Source of the DNA: Cryphonectria parasitica EP155
Lineage: Eukaryota; Ascomycota; Sordariomycetes; Diaporthales; Cryphonectriaceae
Assembly (NCBI RefSeq): GCF_011745365.1
Contig: NW_024468914.1
Location: 124,001-188,000, forward strand
Direction of reading: 5' to 3'
DNA length: 64,000 bases
Part shown: piece after piece, positions 33,094 through 44,813 of the stretch
How the letters are laid out: each line of letters begins with the position of its first letter
How positions within the stretch are numbered: position 1 is the stretch's first letter
Notes under the pieces: generated by a model
The model's database searches: none
What the model was told of the DNA's origin: nothing
The model's input: only the letters and a program-made list of their open reading frames with translations
Translations under genes and position numbers: made by a program

Positions 33094-34967
33094 TCATCGG
33101 CGCCGCCTGAACCGGCTGTTATACCCCGGCCCACCTTTCGCGCCGTTGTTCCGCAGCTTGAGGCGCTTGAAGTTGGCATGCGCGAGCTCGTTGACCTTGC
33201 GAGCTGCCCTTTTGACCGGGTTTGCGGACTTCTTCTTTGCCTTCTCCTCGTCTTCGGCGCTGGTCTTCTTAGCTGGTGCTTTAGTCTTGGCAGTGATGGC
33301 GTTGGTGGTTTTCTTCTTCTTGGGGGGCTTAATGGTGTTAACATCCTGGGTCAGCTCGTCTTGATCGTCTTCGGAGTCTGCGAACTCGGAGCCTGAGAAG
33401 AGCGCTGGGTCCTCTTCCTCGTCAGCCTTTGCTTCGGTATGTTGTTGGATGGCTGGACCCTTCTCATCCTCGTCTGTTGAGGCGGTGCTAGTGGTAGGCC
33501 TCTTGGTCCTCACGGGCCTCATGTTCACCCTGCGGGTAGTTCTTTTTTGTCCCTTCTTCTTGAAGATCCGCAGCGGCTGTCCGTTGCGGTCCAAGCCTGC
33601 GTTTTCCTCGTTTGGCGAGTCATATTTGCCCTCGTCGTCGAAACCGCCGAGGAGAGTAATGTTCTGTTTCTGTGCATCTTCTGCCAGGATGCTTGGTTCA
33701 GCAGGTCCGTTGTTGTCTGCTGGCTTTTCCGATGCAGAAGGCTCGGCGTCAGGCTTATTGTCATCAGTGCCTGCGGTAGCCTTCTTCGGCTTTCCGCCAG
33801 CGCTGGCAGCGGCCTCCTGCTCCACCTCCCGCAGCGCATCCAGCTCATCATCCAGCTCCTCCTCCTGCAGCTTCCGCAGGTCCGCCACAACGCTGCTCAG
33901 CCCGCGCAGCAGGGGCTTCCGGGGCAGGCGGATCGGCTCGGGCGACACAAAGTCGCTGCTCTCCGTGATCTTGGCCATTGGGATGCGCCGCAGGAAGGCG
34001 GGTGTCTGGAACTGCAGTTTGGAAACGGAAGACGACGACGTGCCGGGCGTCTTGGCCACTCTGTTCCCGTCATGGGGTTTGAGCGGCGTGGTCAGGAGGA
34101 AGCCGCCGCCGCTTTTGTACGGGGAGGCCTGCCCTGTGCGCCTCCTGTGTCGTGAGGAGGAAGGGGTGCGGCCCAGCGCCGTGGCGAGGTCGGGATCCAT
34201 CCCGGCGACCTCTGCCGCCGCCTCCCGGTACGACGATATCTTCCTGGGCGTCTCCTCCACCATGGCCTCCTTGCCCCTCCTCCCGGCCTCGATGACATCG
34301 GACAGCCTGATGGAGGCCTGCGGCTTGCAGGGCGAGTCGATCTCTGCATCCTTAAATGGCAGGGAATCGAAGAGACCCAGCACGCGGCCGTCGCGCTGCG
34401 GAGTGGGGCCTATGGAGGTGGGCACGACGGGGGAGAAGAGCTTTCGGCTGAGGGAGGGTGTCACGGCGTCGCGAGCGCCGCCAGGCGTAAACATGTGCAT
34501 GGTGCTGTGGGGTGGGTTGTACCGGGACGAAGATGGGGTCTCTGCTGCGCGGAAGCGCTTCGTCGAGGGCGTGTGTGAGGGTGCTGGCTGGGCAGACTTG
34601 CGCTTGCGGGTCTCTCTGTGTTCGTCGTCGTCATGATGGTGGTGGTGGTGGCCTTTTGTGGTTGGCGGCGGGATCTTGCCCTCAAGAACGTCCCTGAGTC
34701 TCTGATATTCCTTGTACGCGGCAGCTAGGGTGGAGAGATGTGTGTCAGCCGATAGAGCAGCCAGCCTCCTCCTCCGAGCGTAGCGAGAGCGGCGGTGTGG
34801 TTTTGGGGAAGAGGGGAGGTTCTACCCATTTCCCTGTTGTTCTTGATGTCCAGCCTGCTGGGCTTCTTGCCGGCATGATCTTTGGAGAAATCGAGCTCCC
34901 ATATCTTGATCCTGACGCGTAGGTCCTTAGACTGCGTCTCGTAACGCTCGCGGGTGACCTCGTCCAT
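33094..34967 (-). CDS. sld2: DNA replication initiation regulator Sld2 (RecQL4 N-terminal-like), two exons
   Basis: Sld2, once phosphorylated by CDK, binds Dpb11 to start replication. Exons 34967-34826 and 34724-33094 join to 590 residues. The N terminus shows the family signature: IKIWELDFSKDH, SRLDIKNNREM and, across the splice, AAYKEYQRLRDVLEGK. It is followed by a His6/Asp stretch, many Ser/Thr-Pro sites (TPSTKR, TPQRD, SPYKS, TPLKP) that fit CDK control, and a middle block PAFLRRIP and LLRGLSSVVADLRKLQEEELD. The highly basic C terminus has RAARKVNELAHANFKRLKLRN and ends in SRFRRRR, typical of fungal Sld2. The first intron donor is GTAGAA, a little weak, but its phase is right. Confidence 0.9.
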
Positions 34968-35680
34968 GGTTGCTGTCGACGAGAAGGGGTGGTTGATTTT
35001 AGTTTATACCATATTTCTTCTTGATTTCGTGTGTCAAGTATCGTCTCTGCGTGACAATAGAGTGTATAGTGGTAGTAATACTATGTGCAGTCGAGAGCGT
35101 ATATTGTTCGTGTCGTAGATCTGAGTAGGTGGATTTTTCGTTTGTCGATTGCAGGATCAATCACTTGTTAGCGGTCCCGCGACGCGGTGGAGGCTTCTAA
35201 GTCGCGAATACTATAGTAGACGCGACAGCCTGCAGTATTCTTTCCTGATTGGTTTAGTGATAACCCTAACCCTGGGTTTTGTAAATGCTATGAGTTGAAT
35301 CCTGACAATTGACTTTCCGAGTTTACTGTTCATGTTGGATGGGTCAGAACACATAACTCTCCCCCGCTTACAGATATGTATAATTACGCAGTCGATAGGA
35401 TATGATTGTTATGTTCCCAGTGCCTCGAAACAGAATTCACTAGTACACTGAGGATTCGAAATTCGTGTGTTGTGTACACGTGCTTCTGATAATCAGGCAA
35501 TTGTATTATCACTCGCTTCTCCAGAGAAAGTTCCTCGGTCCATTCTAGGCTGCTTTGAACAATTTACAGATACCTGTGCTCGTTTTGTCCCCTCACCTTG
35601 GCAGGGTGCTCAACCCTGGCCTCCTGTCTGAATTGAACTCTGGCACACATACGAAAGGGTTTCCAACCAGCCGCTCGGTA
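34968..35680. other. Intergenic region with a short telomere-like motif, at the housekeeping/cluster boundary
   Basis: Promoter of Sld2 on the left, 3' flank of the Pth11-like gene on the right. It is AT-richer than the flanking genes. Two CCCTAA units occur at 35261-35273. No gene seen. Confidence 0.6.
35261..35273. repeat. Two-unit interstitial telomere-type motif (CCCTAA)
   Basis: Reads TAACCCTAACCCT and is followed by GGGTTTT. It is short enough to be chance; recorded because of its position. Confidence 0.5.
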
Positions 35681-37013
35681 TTATACCATGTCAACAGTTT
35701 GTTCAACTCGTCCATGTTTTGACTCAGAAGGATCTCGGTTCGATAGTTGGATGTCGTCTACCAGCTCGCCATCGAACCAAGTGTATTCGATTTGCGAGCC
35801 ACGCAAGAAGCGGGCCCCATTCTCAGCCGTCTGCGGAACACCTTTGCGGCCTGGAGTCTCGCCGCTTCCTGTCATTGCTTCTCCCTTGCTCGAATTGGGA
35901 AGGATCAGGTACAGGCGGGTCTTGCTACTCCAGGATCTCATCGACGATGCAATACGCCTCCAAATATTCTGTAGCGGAATGAAGGACTTGTACATCGGTG
36001 CGCAGGCGCAGAAGATACTCGTTGCCATCTGTAGGAGATCCCAGAACGCATTGCTGTTGTTTTCCTCTGTATTGGATAGTGCCGGATCAGCAACAAGTAA
36101 TGCGCATATGAATGAGAGGGAGGGCCACAACTCACGCCCAGCAGTATTGGCCGCAGAGTAGACCAGTCCAATCTTGACGAAGCCTATCACACCAGACAGA
36201 CCCCCCATCACAAAGATAAATGTGAGCTTCGTCTTCACGAGCCTCTTCATCTGCAGCTTCTGGACCACGTAGACTGCGAGTGCAATCATGGCAAAGTCCA
36301 TGGCTGAGTTGATGGTCTCCTCCGAAACCAGGAATGCGTTTCCGTTGATACATGAACCAGGCTGGGTCCCGTCCACATCCCACCACTTGGAAATGGGATT
36401 ACACAGGAATAGTAGCAAGAATATAAAGGTAATGAACCAACACACGTGGATGGCGGCGAGCACATAGACCCATATTTTGAAAGTGGGGTCAGTCTGGAAG
36501 ATTCGGTGGTAGAGAACAAATAGACTGCCCTTGGCGAACAGCTGGTTGACGTAGAAAAACGGAGTCACGATGTATGCAAGCTGTTGTCTCATTTAGCGCA
36601 CGGAGTCGAGTCTGGCGATGCCCAACTTGCTCAAGCGGGCACGACACTCACCTTGGCGCTGAGGACCTCTACGTCGTAGTCGCTCATGTCGGTTGCAACG
36701 GCTACGGCTAAGACGGAGAGCGCAAAATTAGCTGCGGCTTGTCTCCTCGTTGTGAAACATTGGCTACAATATAGACGTGATAGATGCCTTGGTGGCTTGA
36801 CTTACTTGCTAGTGGACAGATTGCATACACCAGGAAGCCGACCAGAGCCAGCACAGCAAAAAGGTCATCCCAGGCCAACTTTCGACCTCCCCTCTTGGTG
36901 GCGACCACACGCAGTATGGTAGCCAGAATACAAAGGGGAATGGTAATGAGAACTAGAATGATAATCTTGCCCTCAGAAGGGTCTTGGATGACATCTTCGA
37001 ATGAATAACCCAT
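35681..37013 (-). CDS. Pth11-like / fungal rhodopsin-domain integral membrane protein, four exons
   Basis: Exons 37013-36806, 36707-36652, 36580-36136 and 36066-35681 join to 364 residues. About seven hydrophobic helices are visible: IIILVLITIPLCILATILRVV first, then AWDDLFAVLALVGFLVYAI, FVLYHRIFQ and WVYVLAAIHVCWFITFIFLLLF. The Arg-x-W-D-D pattern after helix 1 and the C-N-P-I-x-x-W-W segment are hallmarks of this family. It has no CFEM domain. The last intron (36135-36067) is a multiple of three and could be read through, but splicing it restores the expected loop before SIFCACAPMYKSF. The tail is cytosolic, Ser/Arg-rich. Members act as receptors or unknown membrane proteins; it may mark the edge of the cluster. 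Confidence 0.82.
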
Positions 37014-37711
37014 GATGAAAAGTCGTTAATCGCCTACTAGTTTGCCGCCGAATCGATATTGTCAAGCTTCGAGACGACTCCGTTTGCTCAAGAATAGGCA
37101 AGGGCCTTGCAAAAAGGAAGAAGGAAGACAAACAAAAGGAAAGAAGAAGAAGAAGGAAAAAGGATTATGGCTTCGCAGGCAATACCCATTGCACACACAT
37201 GTGAGACGACCGTGGTCGAGCACATGGGGTCTGGATCTGAACATGGAAAATTTACATATTTAGAAACAATGCCTCCCACCTCCCAAAACGGTCATTAACG
37301 GCGGACCCATTCATGACATGCCCCTCTGAATAATGCCTTGTTAGAAGCCCAGAATCAGTGTGGCTTGAATGTCGGTCTTATTCAAATAAACGTGATTGGT
37401 TGGCTTCACCATCTTCAGCGCGTGCCGCGTCTTGCCGTATTAAGTCCCGGAGCTCCGATGCATAATCCCAAATCTTCTACTTGGAGCAAAGGGACGCCGG
37501 CTTCCTTCCTCTGCCTGCATGGACGCTGCAACATTGAGGTCTTTCTAGACACCGGCTCCTGTTTTTCATAGCTCCTGCACATTGTGGTCTCGACCAGCAA
37601 CGCTCCCGAGAATCCTCCACCTCCATCCGAGTCCTTCGAGCGTGAAATCGATTGCCAGAAATCAACCAGCCATCGCAAGAACCGACAAATGGTTATTCTG
37701 AGCCAACCGCT
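37014..37711. other. Divergent promoter region between Pth11-like gene and P450
   Basis: About 700 bp with a purine-rich stretch at 37107-37160. The two genes are divergent and could share control elements; no motif is strong enough to name. Confidence 0.5.
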
Positions 37712-39718
37712 ATGTCCAAGCCCCTAGAGACGTCACTTCAAGGCCATCTGGGGGGCTGGCTAGGCATCAGCATCCCTATGGGTCAATTGCTGGCTGCTAT
37801 AGGTGCATCGGTGAGCCCTCGTAGCGTAATAATTCCCGTCTACGTTGGTATGAATCTAACCCCTGCTTGTGTTACCAGATTGTTGCGTATTGCGTAGCCA
37901 AAGTCATCTACAGGTTTTACTTTCACCCTCTTTCCAAGTATCCTGGTCCAAAATTGGCTGCTGCTACTGATTTATGGTGGGCCTACGCAAGGTAATTACA
38001 GCCAACTCTTCTTCGAGCGGTGGTGGAAATTGTCGCAGCAGCAGAGCTCCTAGTTGACGTAATTATCCTTCTGTTTCTCAGTATCACTGGACGGTACCCG
38101 TGGATCATAGAGGATACACTTAAACGATATGGTGAAGATAACACCTTCTTGCTGAAGCACTCTACTGGGGAGGAAAAGGCTAATATGATGTATAGGCGAC
38201 ATTGTCCGCATTGCTCCGAATGAGCTTGTTTTCGGCAATCCTCAGGCAGCACGAGGTTCGGCATACACCACTCTGATCATCCTCGGTTGCTTCAGACATT
38301 GACTGAGTTGGCCTGTCCAGACATATATCTTCCACACGTCAAGAATATGGAGCTGTTCGTACAGCCCGGATATGATACCCTGGACACAGGAGACGGCGGT
38401 ATCACATGGGAGACAAATCCCGCCAAACATCGAGAGATAGCCAAGAAGCTGGCACCGGCATTCAGTACCAAGAACTTCAGGGCGAAAGAGGCCACTGTCC
38501 AGAAGCACGTTGACCTTTTCATAAAGAGGCTGATAGAGGTTGGCGCACAACAGAGGGGAGTCGATCTCCGACTCTGGACGGAATGGTTGGCATTAGATCT
38601 CGCTGCGGATATGACGTATAGCCAGGACATGGGTCATGTGCGAAATGGTATGTGTATGCCAACCCATCCCTTCGGCCTGACTTTGCTGATGAGATTATTT
38701 TAGCAAAGAGCTCAGAATTTCTTGATACAGCTCTGAAGCTAAACTTCTTCGGAGCAGTGACTAATATCGCAGCGAAATTCCGCTTTCTCACGCCCTTCAT
38801 ATACCTTTGCATCCCTCCGTCCGTATGGCTATCTATGCCTCGTCTTATCAAGATGAATAGCGAAGACGTCAAGATACGTATCAGCCGTAGAGGCAAAACA
38901 GAGCATCTCGACTACTTTGAGCAGCTGGCCCCGGCTGATAAGCCTGAGCCTAAGGACAAAAAGCAGATATTCCATTTGCAGAATATAGCAGGGCAACTGC
39001 TTCTGGCTGGCTGGCAGCCCATGTCGCATCAGTCGTACTCTGTTATCTGTCAACTCCTTAAGAATCCACGCGTTTATGCAACCCTGGTGGAGGAGGTGAG
39101 GTCAACGTTCAAAGACTCTAATGAGATCAGCACCGATACAACAGCGACTTTGAAGTATCTGCAAGCTTGCATCAACGAGAGTCTTCGAATGCATCCAGAT
39201 ACTGTTGACGGGCTGCCACGCATAAGCCCTGGTGCTGTGGTTGACGGGAAGTTTATCCCAAAAGGAGTCAGTGTCTGCTCACGAGCCCTCGTTACATGAA
39301 GTTGTCTCCTGTATTGACCACTCCAAAATAGGTCATCTGCCAACACAGTCATTTCGCCGCCGCAAGGAGCCCACGCTTCTTTGCAGAGCCCCTTGAGTTC
39401 CATCCTGAGCGCTGGTTAGCGCCGGACCATCCTTGTTTCGACCAAAAGTTCAAGGATGATAACCTGAAAGCTTCTATGCCTTTCAACCAGGGAACTCGAG
39501 CCTGCACAGGCTCGAGTATAGCCCTGGCTGTGCTCCGTCTATTCCTCGCCAAGGTTCTGATGCACTTCGACCTGGAAGCAGTGCCAGGTCAGGATGAAGT
39601 GTTGTTTGACGAGCATTACAAGTACCTCGCGTTCTGGGAGCGACCACCATTTCGCGTGCGGTTCAAACGTGTTGATGACACGAGCACTCCTGAGCATGGC
39701 AAGCTCAATCATGTCTAA
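37712..39718 (+). CDS. Cytochrome P450 monooxygenase (first of the cluster), seven exons
   Basis: Membrane-bound heme oxygenase, probably a tailoring enzyme. Exons 37712-37810, 37879-37991, 38082-38131, 38196-38255, 38321-38647, 38704-39266 and 39332-39718 join exactly to 532 residues. An N-terminal anchor leads into [16 protein letters not shown]. Other landmarks are [21 protein letters not shown], the Glu375-x-x-Arg378 K-helix (NESLR), PERW and the heme loop [10 protein letters not shown] with Cys462. Two borders are atypical but GT-AG: GTTCGG after exon 4 and GTCAGT after exon 6; exon phases leave little room for other choices. The I-helix reads [13 protein letters not shown], so the usual acid-alcohol pair is not in place (see findings). 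It resembles the trichothecene C-15 hydroxylase type. Confidence 0.88.
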
Positions 39719-41482
39719 GAAACATCTCTGGATGTCGAGTTATGTGTTATAATCAGGCATTTGGCTCCCAGCGGTCTTCGATCCATTCAACTCGCGCACG
39801 AATGTCTCTTGTAGCTGACCAACGAGCTCTCTTGTGATACGAATCTCTTATTTCACAGCATAGCAATACCATAATCATGGGATTCATCCTCAACTCTCCA
39901 TCTCTCAGACCTCACCACCTTCTCTTCTTCCATGGCCATGGTGCCAGAATTATGATTCTGTTGTGCCCGACATAGGCATCCTCAAGTTATATATTTATGA
40001 AAGTATGAATCTCTCTCGAATTTTTTTTTCAGGTAGAGTAACCATAATAACTTTTTTTCCTGCCTTTTCCTTTTTCAAGTTTTGACTCTCTATACAAGTC
40101 CAAGATAGGCTTCTCACGTTGTTCTGTGGTCTCACTGGCCTTCGTTTGCCGCTGGGTTTTCTACTTAGCACACTTAGGTCGATGAGGCCCTTGCTCATTG
40201 CTTACAATGTCAGGAAAATTTTCTTCTTTTGTATGACAGCGCTCGAGTTCTCTTTTAGTAGTATAGAAGGAAATCGTAAACAGAGTAATATTGCTGATAT
40301 TGCAGCACAAAGTCCAGCGCATCACATTCTCTGGACCGATTTTGATAAAGTGACAGTTGCTAGTGTCGAACTGCAGGCAATACAAAACATAACAATGCTT
40401 GTACGTATCTGGTAGTATTGTTCATTGGAACCTTGAAGTGGCCCCAGCGAGGTATCAAGGGATATATGCCCGGAGCTCCGACACCTAATACGGCAAAAGC
40501 GCGCTCCACCGCACACGGCACGGATAGCGAGCTGAACTCGGTTTATACAAGTACCAAGTACTGTAAGTAATATTAATAGTCGCGAGGGTTTCTTCTTTTT
40601 TTGTGAAGTAAGCACTAGTAAAGAAGGCTGATTACTATCACAATTACGTACTCAATACCTCAAGTACGTGAACCGAGACGGTCCTCGGACAACATCTCGG
40701 GACTTTCCAATATTTGGAGTCCCTTGCTTCCGTTGGCTCATGCTGGGTGTGATTAAGCTTATTTCATTAGCAGTTTACTTTGCAGCAAGACCCCACGCGG
40801 CTTGGTTGTGGGTCTGCTGCTGCATCGTTCACAGGACTAGGATAACGCTTGGGTATATCAAGCCCTTAGCCCCCAAACCAATACCAGCACTGCGCCGTAA
40901 TGTCCAATCGCTTGCTGTATTGGCCATGCGATGCTGTATCAATGTCTCTCTGCAAAATCCTGATGATGGCCACCAACACGCCATACGAATCTGCAGTACA
41001 ATCCTGGTCTTACTGGCCGCGGCAGGCTTCCCATGTCACTAACATAAGCGCCCCCAACGCGGGTCCTGGGCAAAGAAGAAGCAGAAGAAGAGGAAGAAGA
41101 AAAGAAAACCAACACGAAAAGAGCAGAAGAACCCTATGTGGTCAATCTCATCGGCAGACATGTGCAGGATATTGGGTTAGTTGCTGCTGTGGCCCAGGAC
41201 ACACATGGTTTTACAGTGCAAACTCTTACCCGCTGTTGGCCAAAGTCGCATGCGCTGGCAGGCACTGGCAGTGGCTTCCCCCACTTCATAGCTCGTGCAG
41301 GGGCCCTGGACCGGACCGCTATTCTCCACTACTGACATCTCTCATTCAGCCGCAATTCGCCATTGTGGACGGTTTCCCTTGCTGCCGCTTTCCTCCTTCT
41401 CGAACCAACCACGCCCAAACCTTTCGTTGTCGAACTTGGCATTCTACCTGGCACGTCCGGCCAGGCCTCGGCTCGACGAAGC
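39719..41482. other. AT-rich intergenic region upstream of the cluster regulator
   Basis: 1.76 kb holding T- and A-runs near 40020-40080 and 40590-40600 and no long frame with family motifs. The last 400 bp are C/T-rich and form the regulator promoter or leader; a purine stretch lies at about 41070-41125. Confidence 0.6.
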
Positions 41483-43105
41483 ATGGCTGCTGAGCGACAA
41501 AAACTCGCAGGTATATCTTCCCGCCGATCTGCCTGTGATAGATGTCGGTTCGCAAAGTCAAGGTGTCTGCGGGAGGATCCCAACCAGGCGCGGTGCGACC
41601 GCTGTACTCGCGCTGACTCGGACTGCGTCACGAGCCCCATCTTCAGACTCCGGAGCTGGCAGCCTCCAGCCCCCCGCGAGGCTTCGCTCCACATGTCGGA
41701 TGCGGGGAACACCACCCGGGGAAACAAACGCCAGCGATGCCACGACAGCCAGCAGCAGCACCAGCAGCAGCTGCTCACCCCAAGCGACTCTGGCCAGCAG
41801 CTCAACATGAATGTGAGTGCTGCAGACGCTGGTGGATCACGAGGGTCTGACGATGCCGCCACTGTGGATTCAGGCCTAGGCTGGCATCTGCACTCGTCGC
41901 TAGGAGGGGTGCCCAATGCAGCTGAGCAAGATCTGTTGTATGGGACAATGCCGAGAGAGCCGGTGGGAGGAGCATTCGAGACCATTGCCATGAATCTTTC
42001 CGACAGCTTCTTCGGCACTGCATCTCCCTCAGAGCCGTATGCGAACCTCACAGGGTCACTGACCTCTCCATACACCGCGAGCAACGATCTCCGGCACCTG
42101 GCTGGTGACTTTAGTCCCGAGCAGCCGGAGAACCAGCCACCCCAGAGGAATACGCACGACGACGCTGGCGGCGGCAAGGACGACCAAAGTATCGACCGCG
42201 AGCAGACGCCTATGCAGAGGCTGTCGAAGCTCAACTACGAGCTCATCACCATGCTCAGCAGGATCGACCAGGGATCGCCCAAGATCACAATGAAGACGCT
42301 TCTTCGGCCGAGCGAGAATTCATCAACCCCGTCAGTCGTGGACGATATACTGCACAGGACGAGAGACTTTATAGAATTACTGAAGCTCTTGGCCGAGTCC
42401 TGTCTGCCGCTGTCGAGTCCTTCGCCAGCATCTGCGAGTCAGAGCTCCACCCCCACCCCCCCAAACCGGAGGCGGCGAAATAGCCTATCGAGCAATCTTT
42501 CCGACTGCGACAGCATCACAGGAAGCCTCACAAGCAGCACGGGCTCACCGAACCCGTCACCATCCGCTGTCACTACCCCGTCGCCCAGCCTTGAGCTCGA
42601 CACGCCGTCGCTGCTTGCCATCCTCACCGCCCATATTCACCTGCTCAGGCTCTATGTGATCGTTTTTGCACACATCTACGCCTATCTCAAACAGCTTTCT
42701 GAAAGCGATAGCCCAGAGATCGGCCCAATCCCTGGCCTCACCATCAGCAGCTTCCCTATACGCAAGTCCCTCCCCCAACCCCTCCCCTTTTCTCGATTCG
42801 ACGCTTAGATTCTAACCTACGCTATAGAGTCGGGCAACCTGCAGGCGCTCATCCTCATCCAGATCGTGACCAGTCTCTTTGAGCGCATGGACGCACTGCT
42901 CGGTCTGCCTAGAGAATATCGCATCAGCACGCGCCGCGGGAATCCGGTCGGCCTGCTTAGTGCGCCAGAATTCCTGGAGCTGGCCAGGGCCATCATCAAG
43001 AAAGAGGATACCGGAAGACCCGAGAACGGGAAAGGCGGCATCAAAGCTCTGCGAAAGCACATTACAAAGGCAAAACAAATGCTGAGGGAGAGCATTGCCC
43101 CGTGA
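41483..43105 (+). CDS. AflR-type Zn(II)2Cys6 transcription factor, two exons with a GC-AG intron
   Basis: A nuclear regulator, probably of this cluster. Exons 41483-42761 and 42828-43105 join to 518 residues. The zinc cluster spans residues about 18-48: Cys-x2-Cys-x6-Cys-x9-Cys-x2-Cys-x6-Cys (CDRCRFAKSRC, then CDRCTRADSDC). The C-terminal half has the AflR-type domain: LLAILTAHIHLLRLYVIVFAHIY, then, after the splice, SGNLQALILIQIVTSLFERM and LLGLPREYRIS. The intron donor is GCAAGT, a known rare class; without splicing the frame stops at 42808 and loses this last part. The branch site CTAAC and acceptor CTATAG are clear. The open frame reaches further upstream, but the ATG at 41483 precedes the zinc motif as in the family. 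It is 1.7 kb upstream of the PKS-NRPS, same strand. Confidence 0.9.
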
Positions 43106-44813
43106 GGCTGGAACACGCCTCGCAACTTGTTGAACTGTTTCTCCTGCACCAAGAGCAACTCCAATGACGCCAAGGGCCAGCCACTGCGGTTGTATGAAGG
43201 CTGACCGGCCCCATTTGTAGTGTATGAAGGAAGGCGCCAAGGCCTACAAGAATACGAGGACGGGAATCAAGAGCCCCCCAATGGGGTGAATACATGGCCA
43301 CCGGCGTTCCTCAGCACTGAGAAACTGCCGTACTAAGAATTTCTCAGCAAATCTATCTGATGTGGCTCTTACAAAACGTTTGCTATACATTATGCAGCCT
43401 TTGCTGTCTCCAATTATGGTGGGTTTTGGGCCTTGGAGCGCTTCTGGCTGGCTGCCAAATATGTTCAGAATAAACAGTCTGGTCACTATGGACGCGTGCT
43501 AATTCACAGTCAGGATATCATCTCAATCGGGGTCAGCATCATCAATGGCTTATAGGCCCAGCGTCTTCAACGAGCCCAAGTGATTATCGTGTCGTCTTCC
43601 ACCCCCTCGCCTGTGGGTCCTTTATCTTGATTGTAGGTTATACCTAAGTGGTGTTCCATTTTGCTCATTTACAAGGGGCAGCAGCGTTGTGGCGTGTGCG
43701 CGGCTTTACGTAGGCTGACAAGACGGGTACAATACACACACGGGGCTGATTATGTAGCATCATCTGGGTGAGCACCGGGGTAGAATAAGTGATGAGTGGC
43801 GGAGCCTGTAAGACCAGCGTGGTATCCGTGAGTAGCTTGTCCCCGCAGCTGGGCGAAAGCTTGGGCGAAAGCTTGGGCAGAAATACGGTTATGCGGCAGT
43901 ATGCTCCGGTGGCTGTCGAACCAACGATCCCACAAGCCTCTCGGTTAACGACACCCGCCAATTACCTGGTCTTTTTGCAATTCCAATACTAGATTCGCGG
44001 TGGAGCCCGAGGCGTCGATTGCCCATCTTGGGCTTGACCACATAGTATGCTTTCTGTAGACATGGCATTCTTACTATGTAGGTCGATATCAATGGATCCA
44101 GGGTGGTGTGACGGCCTTCTCAGAGCCACATCTAGCCCGCAGTGGAGCCGCGATCAGAGTAATGCAAATACAACCACCTCCGTTGTTCTCAGCTTCCAGC
44201 CCAACGAATTGACTATATGCGTAAGCACGATACGCCAGGTCTTGAGGTTCCCTCGTTGCTGCGCCGCTTACACGTTGATGCGACCTGGAGGCGAACAAGC
44301 TCTTTCCCTTCACTGGCGCACTTGTGGCAAAACCGACCTACGCCGTAAGGATCTCTAAGGGCCCCAGGGAGGTTTTGGGGGCCCCAGCGGCGGCTGGCAC
44401 ATGAATCCTTTCAACAGTTCCCATGACTTCATCAGATACTGGGCCTCGGCGTCGCTTGTCCTTGAAAGGCATAGAACAATAAACCCAGTGTGAGCCATTG
44501 CTATTGCCTCACGATCGAAATCATGCAGCAAGGCACGGAGATATCCGCTAGTTGGTCACCTCCGAGCGATCCAACATGGCATCTCCAGGACCAGTAACGG
44601 GGCTGCTATCCAATTGTTGTCTTCCTCAGACTTATTCCTGTTCCTTCGCGGCAATGAGATTGTCCAGTGGTAAATGACACTGCAGTATATTATTAGCGAT
44701 TGCCAAGTCCACATCCACTAATTACAAGAAACGTAGGGGAGCGTTTAGGGTCGCCCAAGACTGTGTGACATTGAAACTTTTCGACAGCACCGTGTCCCAA
44801 ACAAAGTGTCAAC
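43106..44813. other. Promoter region of the PKS-NRPS gene
   Basis: 1.7 kb without a supported gene. It contains a 12-bp direct repeat (43848-43880) and a GC-rich pair of inverted GGGCCCC elements near 44358-44390. I looked for the AflR site TCG-N5-CGA and found only an N6 variant near 43917. Confidence 0.55.
43848..43880. repeat. 12-bp tandem repeat (AGCTTGGGCGAA unit, about 2.7 copies)
   Basis: Direct copies in the region upstream of the PKS-NRPS. Possible regulatory repeat, not proven. Confidence 0.7.

Noticed and set aside
33449..34636. 395-codon plus-strand frame opposite Sld2
   Set aside because: It is the antisense shadow of the Ser/Arg/Leu-rich Sld2 coding sequence.
40668..41042. 124-codon plus-strand frame between P450 and regulator
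   Set aside because: Its non-ATG-supported, Cys-rich composition lacks motifs and the area is AT-rich intergenic DNA.
43910..43930. AflR-like binding site upstream of the PKS-NRPS
   Set aside because: The spacer is six bases, where the established AflR palindrome has five.
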